NCBI RefSeq assembly: GCF_963675985.1
Contig: NZ_OY780958.1
Span: forward strand, 2,666,001 to 2,730,000
DNA length: 64,000 nucleotides
Source: an uncultured Roseibium sp.
GTDB lineage: Bacteria; Pseudomonadota; Alphaproteobacteria; Rhizobiales; Stappiaceae
Reading direction: 5' to 3'
Shown here: in pieces, positions 8,274 through 15,118 of the stretch
Numbering within the stretch: the stretch's first letter is position 1
Layout: the number at the start of each line of letters is the position of its first letter
The notes under the pieces: model-generated
The model's database searches: none
Told to the model about the DNA's origin: nothing
What the model saw: the letters and a program-made list of their open reading frames with translations, nothing else
Program-made: the position numbers and the translations under genes

Positions 8274-9020
8274 ATGAAAAAGAAAATCCGCAAAAGCCTA
8301 CTGAGTGCCGCGATCGTTCCGGTGACCGCCATCGCCGTCGGCGCCGCCGTGCCGTCCGCAGCCCTTGCCCAGGCGACCAACCCCTGCGCTCCGGCGGCAG
8401 GTCCGGTCAACCCGTGCGCGCCGGCAGCGGGTCCGGTCAATCCCTGTGCACCAGCAGCCTCGCCGGCCGCCAATCCGTGCGCTCCGGCAGCAGCGCCTGC
8501 CGCGAAGGCGGAACAAGCCGCCCTGCCGAATGACATGTACGACACGACCACCAAGTACAAGCAGGCGCCCTACGGCAACAAGATGCCGAACATCGTCAAG
8601 AACTACCTGCGCACCACGCCCTATATCGGCACCGGCGGTATCATCGAGCCGACCGGCATGGAGATGCTGGCGGCCCTCGGCTTCAAGACGGTGGTCAACC
8701 TGAACACGGCCGACGAAGGCGCAACCTCGGAAGGCCCGATGGTCAAAAAGGCCGGCATGAATTACATCAACATCGCCGTGCCGACCAAGGCGCCGACAGC
8801 AGACCAGGTCGCCGAATTCGCCAAGATCGCCGAGGATCCGAACAACTATCCGATCCTGCTCCACTGCGAATCCTCCAACCGCGTCGGCGCGCTCTGGGCG
8901 CTCTACCGTGCCTCCACCGGCATTCCGAAGGATATCGCCGTCCAGGAAGGCCGCACCGTCGGCCTGAAGACCAGCCGCGAAAAAGCCGTGCGTGAACAGC
9001 TCGGCATGCCCGCGCTCTAA
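8274..9020 (+). CDS. Exported phosphatase-like (DUF442/tyrosine phosphatase-type) protein with four NPCAP repeats
   Basis: A 248-residue protein. A signal peptide (charged MKKKIRK, hydrophobic core, ASA-like end PSAALA) predicts export. It is followed at about residues 37-75 by four NPCAP units in Ala/Pro/Gly-rich spacers. The rest is a phosphatase-fold domain with the P-loop HCESSNRVG (Cys-x4-Arg), the form found in the DUF442 domain of Blh-type sulfur proteins. No metallo-beta-lactamase (persulfide dioxygenase) domain is attached. The Asp general acid is not obvious. GAGGAAG precedes the ATG. Third gene of the yeeE operon, opposite sqr. Its role is unknown; a periplasmic thiol, persulfide or metal function is a guess from the Cys repeats and the neighbours. 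Confidence 0.8.
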   Translation: MKKKIRKSLLSAAIVPVTAIAVGAAVPSAALAQATNPCAPAAGPVNPCAPAAGPVNPCAPAASPAANPCAPAAAPAAKAEQAALPNDMYDTTTKYKQAPYGNKMPNIVKNYLRTTPYIGTGGIIEPTGMEMLAALGFKTVVNLNTADEGATSEGPMVKKAGMNYINIAVPTKAPTADQVAEFAKIAEDPNNYPILLHCESSNRVGALWALYRASTGIPKDIAVQEGRTVGLKTSREKAVREQLGMPAL

Positions 9021-9048
9021 GCACCGGCCTCGGCAAGAGACGACTGCG

Positions 9049-9076
9049 GGGCCGGCCGAACGCTGGCCCTGTTTTT
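9049..9076 (+). terminator. Rho-independent terminator of the yeeE operon
   Basis: A GC stem (GGGCCGGC, loop CGAAC, GCTGGCCC) is followed by TGTTTTT, 29 nt after the stop codon of the phosphatase-like gene. Confidence 0.65.
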
Positions 9077-9104
9077 GTCTTGGAGGCCGCGCCTCCCCCA
9101 TCGC

Positions 9105-9332
9105 CGTCATGACCGGGCTCGACCCATTGCTGTCCGGTTTAAGTTTGACTGAATATGGCAATCCACTTGATCTGAGAGTTTGTTGTCATCCCAGCGAAGG
9201 CTGGGATGACAAGTGGGGAGACCATCGCGTGTCTCCAAGCCGAACGATCGGGAATTCTTCAATCTTTCAAATGAGACATATGAGAAGTCCAACATTAAAC
9301 CGGACAGCAGTGGGTCGAGCCATGGCATGACG
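9105..9332. repeat. 228-bp MITE-like element with 38-bp terminal inverted repeats
   Basis: The left end (9105-9142) and right end (9295-9332) are reverse complements with about five mismatches; the shared core is GGCTCGACCCA-y-TGCTGTCCGGTTTAA. Inside are two more hairpins: TTGTCATCCCAGC/GCTGGGATGACAA with a GAAG loop (9183-9212) and GGAGAC/GTCTCC (9217-9236). No supported coding frame lies within. The architecture is that of a non-autonomous mobile element or dispersed palindrome. No transposase or clear target duplication was seen. Confidence 0.7.
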
Positions 9333-9395
9333 ACGGAGAGGGACACTGAAATGCAAAGGTCTCGACAAAATCCACAGCAGTGCTTCATGCAAGGG

Positions 9396-9527
9396 CGTCA
9401 TCCCGGCCGCAGCGAAGCGGAGAGCCGGGACCCACTCGCGGAACCACCTGCCGCGGTTTCAATCGGGTGCACGACCGCTCTGGAAGCGAGTGGGCCTCGG
9501 GTCTCACTGCGTTCGCCCGGGGTGACG
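9396..9527. repeat. Second palindromic intergenic element
   Basis: The left arm beginning CGTCATCCCGGCCGCAGCGA pairs imperfectly with the right arm GCGAGTGGG...CCCGGGGTGACG. The match is interrupted by small gaps. GTCATCCCGG/CCGGGGTGAC ends of this kind are common in dispersed intergenic palindromes of this bacterial group. It directly follows the 228-bp element and precedes the next gene by about 90 nt. Confidence 0.55.
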
Positions 9528-9616
9528 GCTTGAGATTTGTCACGGCCTTGCGCACCGAACGACGCTATGAAGCGCACATGTTTTCGCGAGACAGCAACGG
9601 GATCAGGATCGAAGCC

Positions 9617-10378
9617 ATGACCGAACAGATCGCCAAAACCAAAGCCCCGCAACTGCCCTTCCCGGCAGATCTCTCCGGCCTTCCAGAAGCACAACTGGAA
9701 GCCATGCACGATGCGGCGGCGATCGTGCTCGACTGCGAGCGGGAGCTTGCGCAATCGGGCTCCAGCGTGGTCATGGAAGTGCTGCGCGACCAGGGCGATT
9801 TCCTGATCTGGGAGCGTTACCCGAAGGGCGACCTGTTCGATCTGAAAAACCACAGCCACTATTTCTATCACGCCCATGTGGCCGACGAGATGGCCGACGG
9901 CGAGAACGGCCACTTCCACCTGTTCGTGCGCCCGGCAGAGATCGCGCCCGACCTGGAACCGTGGCGACTCCCCGGAGCCGTCGTCCCGGAAGATCCGGCC
10001 GCCCGCTTCGCCCATATCGGTGCAGTCAGCGTCGACAATCAGGGCCGACTGATCCGGATCTTCACCACCAACCGCAGGGTCACCAACGAGACGCTTTACC
10101 GGGCAGACGACATGATCGCCCTGCTCGATCATTTCGCTATCGAACTCGACACACCGAGTAAGTCGGTGAACCGGTGGCTGACGAATCTCATCCCCCTCTA
10201 CCGCCCGCAACTGGAAGCGCTGTTAAGGGCTCGCGACGCCACGCTGGAGGCCTTCGTGCGGGAGCATCCGGCATCAGAAGTTCTTGAGGACCGGTTCTTG
10301 CAGAACACCAGCGAGGTGTTCGTCGATACGGTGACGCAGATCGAGGCGATTGAAGAGGCTCTCGGGGTTGATGAATAA
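9617..10378 (+). CDS. Conserved protein of unknown function (possibly DUF6969 family)
   Basis: A soluble 253-residue protein without signal peptide or membrane segments. Distinctive motifs are LIWERYPKGDLFDLKNHSHY, FYHAH, and NGHFHLFVRP, a His-rich core that could bind a metal. I recall this pattern in a proteobacterial family listed as DUF6969, but the assignment is from memory. I start at MTEQ (AGGATC 8 nt upstream). An ATG at 9578 and a longer open frame run back into the palindromic repeat and are unlikely. A hairpin terminator follows the stop. It is apparently a single-gene unit. Confidence 0.75.
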   Translation: MTEQIAKTKAPQLPFPADLSGLPEAQLEAMHDAAAIVLDCERELAQSGSSVVMEVLRDQGDFLIWERYPKGDLFDLKNHSHYFYHAHVADEMADGENGHFHLFVRPAEIAPDLEPWRLPGAVVPEDPAARFAHIGAVSVDNQGRLIRIFTTNRRVTNETLYRADDMIALLDHFAIELDTPSKSVNRWLTNLIPLYRPQLEALLRARDATLEAFVREHPASEVLEDRFLQNTSEVFVDTVTQIEAIEEALGVDE

Positions 10379-10391
10379 CGCCGCTGGTTCG

Positions 10392-10417
10392 AATCCACCC
10401 TGCAGACGGTGGATTTT
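10392..10417 (+). terminator. Rho-independent terminator
   Basis: A perfect 8-bp stem AATCCACC/GGTGGATT (10392-10399 and 10408-10415) runs into TTTT. It lies 14 nt after the stop of the conserved unknown gene. Confidence 0.65.
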
Positions 10418-10645
10418 CAACGCATTTTGAACAATCTGAAATTACATATCGTACATTATACGAAACCGGGTCCAGAGAGTGGGCGAGATCCCTAATAATC
10501 AGGAGCGCGCCTCAACTAACTACGTGCATCCCGAAGCGGACTTTTGACTTAACAGATGCGATTGTCTGCAAAGCCGACCTTCCGGTCATTCGCCGCACGA
10601 GCATGAGAAACGCAGCGTCCAACAGCAAGGCGACGGGGCCGCCGC

Positions 10646-11089
10646 TCACATAGGTAACTGATGCCGCAAATGAATGAGGGGATAAGGCCTTCCCTGCCCA
10701 TCATGGGAAGACGTTCCCGTGCGGACGAAACCGACATGCTCATAGAACGCGAGCGCCTCTGGGTTTTGCTCATTCACATCGGTTGTCAGCTCAGGATGGG
10801 CCGCGATGGCTCGCGATATGAAGGCTTTGCCGATCCCTTTTCCATGTTGATCCGGGTCGATAAACAGTGCCTCCAGATGACCGTCATGCAGAAACATGAA
10901 ACCCTGCGGCGTGCCTGCGGCATCGACTGAAAGTTGCAGGCTCACCTGTGGGAAGAACTCCATAAGCTCGGCCTCAATGGCCGACTTGTCGACGGGCGCA
11001 AGGAAGTGATGAGTGGCGTCGACCGCCCGACGCCATATCTCCATGACGCGCGGCAAGTCCTGATCTGTTGAAGGTCTGAAAGTAAGCAT
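10646..11089 (-). CDS. GNAT-family N-acetyltransferase (YjaB-like)
   Basis: A 147-residue cytoplasmic acetyl-CoA-dependent acetyltransferase. The order of motifs follows E. coli YjaB closely: LPRVMEIWRRAVDATHHFL, GFMFLHDGHLEALFIDPDQ, the CoA-binding loop HGKGIGKAF, then ELTTDVNEQNPEALAFYEHV and GRPYPLIHL. The acceptor is unknown. The start at 11089 fits the family; the in-frame ATG five codons earlier (11104) is possible. It stands alone. Confidence 0.88.
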   Translation of the reverse strand: MLTFRPSTDQDLPRVMEIWRRAVDATHHFLAPVDKSAIEAELMEFFPQVSLQLSVDAAGTPQGFMFLHDGHLEALFIDPDQHGKGIGKAFISRAIAAHPELTTDVNEQNPEALAFYEHVGFVRTGTSSHDGQGRPYPLIHLRHQLPM

Positions 11090-11229
11090 GGTGCTCGTTA
11101 ACATAACCGTCCCACTGTCCGCAAAGGGCTCAAACTGGATATTCGCTGCAGTTCGAACGAACGACTGCTTTGAATCCCTCGTGATCCGGGGAGTTCCCTA
11201 AACGGCCTTACCCGAAAGCCCAAAAAACC

Positions 11230-12402
11230 TCACTCCCCCTCCCCGATCTCCCGCAAAATCTCCGCCGTATGCTCGCCCAGCGCGGGGGCCGCATGCTCCA
11301 GCACCAGTTCGCTGTCGGAGAAGGTGATCGGGGTGCGGACCGAGGGGATGGTGCCGCCCTTGACGCCCGTGGCGGGCAGGTCGACCTTCATGTGGCGGTG
11401 GGCGATCTGGGGGTCGGTGAAGACGTCGGCGACGGAGTTGATCGGGCCGGCGGGGACACCCTTTTCTTCCAGCGCCTTCAGGAAGGCGTCGCGGGTGAAC
11501 TTGGCGATTTCGGCTTCCAGGACCGGCACCAGCTCCGCACGATTGGCGACGCGGGCGGCGTTGGTGGCGTAGGCGGGGTTTTCGCCAAGTTCCGGCCTTC
11601 CCAGAATGGCGCAGAGCTTCTTGAACTGGCCGTCGTTGCCCACGGCGAGGATCATGTGGCCGTCGCTGACGGCGAAGACCTGATAGGGCACAATGTTCGG
11701 GTGGGCGTTGCCGAGGCGCTTCGGTGAATTGCCGGAGACGAAATAGTTGAGCGCCTGGTTGGCGAGCACGCCGGTGAGGCTGTCGAGCAGGGCCATGTCG
11801 ACATGCTCGCCCTTCCCCGTCTCGTCGCGCCGTCTCAAGGCGGCCATGATGCCGATTACGCCGTAGAGGCCGGTGAAAATGTCGGCGAAGGCGACGCCGA
11901 CCTTCTGCGGTTCGCCGTCCGGGTCCCCGGTCAGGTCCATGATGCCGCCCATGCCCTGGATCATGAAGTCGTAGCCGGCCCGGTGGGCATAAGGCCCGTC
12001 CTGACCGAAACCGGTGACGGAGCAATAGATCAGGCGCGGGTTGATCTTTTTCAGGCTGTCGTAATCGAGGCCGTATTTGGCAAGCCCGCCAACCTTGAAA
12101 TTCTCCACCAGGATATCGGCGCCTTCGACCAGCTTGCGCGCGATGCGCTGGCCTTCCTCGGTGCGGAAATCGACGGTGATCGAGCGCTTGCCCCGGTTGC
12201 AGGCATGAAAATAGGCGGCATCGAGCTGCTCGCCGTTCTCTCCCTCCACGAAGGGCGGGCCCCAGGCGCGGGTGTCGTCGCCCTGCGGCGCCTCCACCTT
12301 GATGACGTCGGCACCGAGGTCGGCCAGGGTCTGGCCGATCCACGGGCCCGCCAGAATGCGGGCGAATTCGACGACCTTCACGCCGTGAAGCGGGGCTGCC
12401 AT
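11230..12402 (-). CDS. CaiB/BaiF family (class III) CoA-transferase
   Basis: A 390-residue cytoplasmic enzyme that moves CoA between carboxylic acids. The N-terminal GVKVVEFARILAGPWIGQ, LADLGADVIKVEAPQGDDTR, NRGKRSITVDFRTEEG and the catalytic Asp region HVDMALLDSLTG are all diagnostic. The length is normal. A longer open frame upstream overlaps the methyltransferase in another frame, so I start at MAAPLHG, where AGGAG precedes the ATG. The substrate acid is unknown. A methyltransferase gene lies 38 nt upstream on the same strand and may be co-transcribed. Confidence 0.92.
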   Translation of the reverse strand: MAAPLHGVKVVEFARILAGPWIGQTLADLGADVIKVEAPQGDDTRAWGPPFVEGENGEQLDAAYFHACNRGKRSITVDFRTEEGQRIARKLVEGADILVENFKVGGLAKYGLDYDSLKKINPRLIYCSVTGFGQDGPYAHRAGYDFMIQGMGGIMDLTGDPDGEPQKVGVAFADIFTGLYGVIGIMAALRRRDETGKGEHVDMALLDSLTGVLANQALNYFVSGNSPKRLGNAHPNIVPYQVFAVSDGHMILAVGNDGQFKKLCAILGRPELGENPAYATNAARVANRAELVPVLEAEIAKFTRDAFLKALEEKGVPAGPINSVADVFTDPQIAHRHMKVDLPATGVKGGTIPSVRTPITFSDSELVLEHAAPALGEHTAEILREIGEGE

Positions 12403-12440
12403 GCGATTTTCTCCTGAATGTGAGGCGCGACTGAAGCGTG

Positions 12441-12932
12441 TCAGTCGACCTTGCGATAGATGTGATAGCGGCCGGGGCGGATGCCCTCCGGCAGATCGAG
12501 TTCCCGGAAATCCTTCAGATCCAGCGCCAGACCGGACAGCACGTAGCCGCCGGCCCTGGTGTGGATACTCACGAGCGGCGACAGCCAGGAAGACGTGGCG
12601 AGGTCGGTGGTCGGATCGCCGGAGCCGATATCCGCATGGATGAGCGCCGCCTGGGAACCGATGCGCGGCCCGCAGAAGGCAAGCGTATCCCGGATTTCCC
12701 CAAAGATCATGTGATCGCCGTCGGGAATGCAGCTTGGATGGCAGGACAGGTCCCGGTCGAACACGAAGATTTCCCGGTCGGGCAGACATTCGCGCAGGTG
12801 ATCGTAGGTCCGACCGTTGCCGAGACCGAGTTCCAGGACCGGCCCCTCCAGATCGCCGAGACGCCCGGCAACGTCCTCAAGCAGCGCTTTCTGGGCGGTC
12901 AGACGGCGGATGAAGCTGTCGAGGCGGCTCAT
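12441..12932 (-). CDS. Class I SAM-dependent methyltransferase
   Basis: A 163-residue protein with the SAM-binding glycine motif VLELGLGNGRTYDHL followed by IFVFDRDLSC and the motif-II-like ALIHADIGSG. It is shorter than most Rossmann methyltransferases, but the fold core seems complete. The start MSRLDSF is preceded by CAGGGA. It is transcribed toward the CoA-transferase gene. The methyl acceptor is unknown. Confidence 0.82.
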   Translation of the reverse strand: MSRLDSFIRRLTAQKALLEDVAGRLGDLEGPVLELGLGNGRTYDHLRECLPDREIFVFDRDLSCHPSCIPDGDHMIFGEIRDTLAFCGPRIGSQAALIHADIGSGDPTTDLATSSWLSPLVSIHTRAGGYVLSGLALDLKDFRELDLPEGIRPGRYHIYRKVD

Positions 12933-13060
12933 GGGCAAATCCCTGCTGTTCGGTCGGGCCTGAGGTAAGGTGAGAGGTGTCTCATAGCCCGGCAAGGCAG
13001 CCGCGTCAAAAATTCCGATTCACATCCGTCTCGGTGCGGGAAAAATGCACCGCAAGGCCG

Positions 13061-13366
13061 TCATTCCACACTCATCTGGTCGTTGGCACAACGGAAGCCG
13101 ATCCGGCATTGCGGCTTGTCCCGTGTCTTGCCGAAGAATGCCTTTATGATCTGCATGCGGTCGCAATGACTGCCGTCCGCCACGATCCGGGCAGAGGTCT
13201 GCGGCCCCGTGTTGGCAACGACCGCGCCCTGTTTCTTCACAAAGGCCTGCGCCTCGGAGCAGGTCATGGTGTAGAGGCTCGGACGGGCCTGGGCCACGCC
13301 GGCACTCAGCAAAACCAGCCCGACGATGAGGGCACTACGGGCTGTCATGTGAACTTTCCGGCGCAT
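13061..13366 (-). CDS. Small secreted protein, tandem paralog 3 of 3 in transcription order
   Basis: A 101-residue precursor. A signal peptide (RSALIVGLVLLSAGVAQA) is followed by RPSLYTMTCSEAQAFVKKQG, AVVANTGPQTSARIV and a C-terminal pair of cysteines (C.R.GFRC). Four cysteines in the mature part suggest two disulfides. GGAGAGGAGA precedes the ATG. It shares its whole architecture with the next two genes. The family is common in Hyphomicrobiales but has no known function. Confidence 0.85.
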   Translation of the reverse strand: MRRKVHMTARSALIVGLVLLSAGVAQARPSLYTMTCSEAQAFVKKQGAVVANTGPQTSARIVADGSHCDRMQIIKAFFGKTRDKPQCRIGFRCANDQMSVE

Positions 13367-13407
13367 GGACGATCTCCTCTCCAAGGCTGTTGGCCTGCCC
13401 GTCCCTG

Positions 13408-13710
13408 TTACCGCGCATCGCCGACGGCTTCGGGCGCATCGATGCATTTCATGCCGATCAGGCATTGCGGGTTGTCGCGCGTCCTGCCGTAGGCCGGCCA
13501 GGCGACCTCCTGCCGGCTGCAGCCGCGTTGGTCGGTGACGAACCGCTGAAATGTCTGCGGGCCGGTGTTGGCCACGACCGCGCCGTGCTGTCGAACGAAA
13601 GCCTGCGCCTGGGCGCAGGTCATCGTGTAGACGCTGGGGCGGGCATAGGCCGAAGACGCGGCAAGAGTTGCCAGCACCATAACGGCCACGGCTGTTGTTG
13701 CTGATCGCAT
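13408..13710 (-). CDS. Small secreted protein, tandem paralog 2 of 3
   Basis: A 100-residue precursor with a signal peptide ending ASSAYA. The mature part is RPSVYTMTCAQAQAFVRQHG, AVVANTGPQTFQRFVTD, a mid Cys, then RTRDNPQCLIGMKC. Four cysteines align with those of the flanking paralogs. GGAAGAGA precedes the ATG. The intergenic gaps of about 30-40 nt suggest one transcript. Function unknown. Confidence 0.85.
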   Translation of the reverse strand: MRSATTAVAVMVLATLAASSAYARPSVYTMTCAQAQAFVRQHGAVVANTGPQTFQRFVTDQRGCSRQEVAWPAYGRTRDNPQCLIGMKCIDAPEAVGDAR

Positions 13711-13739
13711 GGATCTCTTCCCTATACCTGTTTCGGGGT

Positions 13740-14042
13740 TCAACGACCGTTCGTGTCCCGAGGTCGGCCTGCACAGCGATAATCAATCCGGCACTGCGCA
13801 TTGTCGCGGGTCGTTATATAGGCCGAAACCGGTCTCTGGCTCCGGTCGCAATACTTTCCGTCCGAAACGAACCTCTCATAGGTCATGGGGCCTGTGTTGG
13901 CCACCACGCTGCCCTGCCGCTGCACGAATGCCTGGGCCTGGGAACAGGACATGGTGTAGAGGCTCGGACGGGCTTCGGCGGCGACACTGCCCAGAACCAG
14001 GGCCGTGCCGGCGATCATTAGAGTGCGATGAAACAAAATCAT
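13740..14042 (-). CDS. Small secreted protein, tandem paralog 1 of 3
   Basis: A 100-residue precursor with signal peptide (LMIAGTALVLGSVAAEA), then RPSLYTMSCSQAQAFVQRQG, SVVANTGPMTYERFVSD, a mid Cys and TTRDNAQCRIDYRC. AGGGGAAA precedes the ATG. It is the first gene of the minus-strand triplet, so the promoter should lie between 14043 and 14222. Function unknown; the conserved Cys pattern points to an extracytoplasmic, disulfide-stabilised protein. Confidence 0.85.
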   Translation of the reverse strand: MILFHRTLMIAGTALVLGSVAAEARPSLYTMSCSQAQAFVQRQGSVVANTGPMTYERFVSDGKYCDRSQRPVSAYITTRDNAQCRIDYRCAGRPRDTNGR

Positions 14043-14222
14043 GCTCAATTTCCCCTGACGGAATATACGGATAAGTCTCATCTAGGGCCGTTAAACAGGC
14101 TTTAAAGTGGGTCGGTTTGCCGCTGCGATCACAACTTCGCGCGCGCCTTCCGGCTTGCCAGATCACGCCGGTGATGTTTGAAGGGAATTCCGGTTTCAGG
14201 CCGGCTTCTGGGGAGGAACGGA

Positions 14223-15068
14223 ATGACCACGGTCGACATGGAAGCGGAATACAACAACAGGGCGCGGGTTCCCGAGCATCCGGCGATCATCGAAGGCTGG
14301 CAGACGGACGCCGAAGCCTATCGCAAGGCACAGGAAAACGCCGTTCTCGACCAGCCCTATGGGCCGGCACCGCGCAACAGCTACGACCTGTTTCCGGCCT
14401 CCACCGAAGCAAAGCAGCCTCTTCTGGCCCTCTTCATCCACGGCGGTTACTGGCAGGCACTCGACAAAAGCGCTTTCTCCCACATGGCCCGGGGCCTGAA
14501 TGCCAACGGTTTCGACGTGGCGATCGCCAATTACAGCCTGTGCCCGGCGGTCGCCGTTGCCGATATCATTGCGGAGATGCAGGACCTTGCGGCGCATCTT
14601 TACCAGACCTTCGGCAAAAAACTTCTTGTCTTGGGCCATTCCGCCGGTGGCCATCTGACCGCGGCGCTGATGGCGACGGACTGGGCCGACCGCGGCCTGC
14701 CGGCCGATCTCGTCGCCGCCGGCATGCCCATTTCCGGCCTGTTCGAGCTGGAACCGCTGGTGGAAACGAGCATCAACAAGGCGGTCGGAATGACGCCGGA
14801 AACAGCCCGGGAGGCCTCGCCGATCCTGTGGCCGAAGCCGAAAAAAGGGCATTTCCGTGCGGTCGTCGGCGGCAGGGAATCCGATGAATACCTGCGCCAG
14901 AGCCGCATGCTGGTCGACATCTGGACCGGGCCGGAACTGACCGGCACTCTGGACATACAGGACGGTGCCGACCACTTCACGGTGATCAACCCGCTCGCTG
15001 ATCCGCAGAGCGAATTGGTCACAGCATTATGCGATCTCGCCCTTGCCGCAACGCCAGGGGTCGCCTAA
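14223..15068 (+). CDS. Alpha/beta hydrolase, arylformamidase (kynurenine formamidase)-like
   Basis: A 281-residue cytoplasmic hydrolase. It starts with EAEYNNRARVPEHP, typical of bacterial arylformamidase-like esterases. The oxyanion motif FIHGGYW, nucleophile elbow GHSAGGHL and a C-terminal GADHFTV with the catalytic His are present. Formamidase activity in tryptophan breakdown is possible, but no kynurenine genes are near, so another ester or amide may be the substrate. GGGGAGGA precedes the ATG. It lies 50 nt before pepN. Confidence 0.85.
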   Translation: MTTVDMEAEYNNRARVPEHPAIIEGWQTDAEAYRKAQENAVLDQPYGPAPRNSYDLFPASTEAKQPLLALFIHGGYWQALDKSAFSHMARGLNANGFDVAIANYSLCPAVAVADIIAEMQDLAAHLYQTFGKKLLVLGHSAGGHLTAALMATDWADRGLPADLVAAGMPISGLFELEPLVETSINKAVGMTPETAREASPILWPKPKKGHFRAVVGGRESDEYLRQSRMLVDIWTGPELTGTLDIQDGADHFTVINPLADPQSELVTALCDLALAATPGVA

Positions 15069-15118
15069 GTCCGGATTTATTCTTTTCGTATTCGTCTCTA
15101 CCCGATCAGGAGGTTCCC

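Noticed and set aside
9398..10210. A 270-codon minus-strand frame
   Set aside because: It opposes the conserved gene at 9617-10378 and crosses a palindromic repeat; its composition is that of a shadow frame.
10385..10400. GGTTCGAATCC resembles a tRNA T-loop
   Set aside because: The upstream DNA is the end of a coding gene and cannot form the remaining arms; the motif is one arm of a terminator hairpin.
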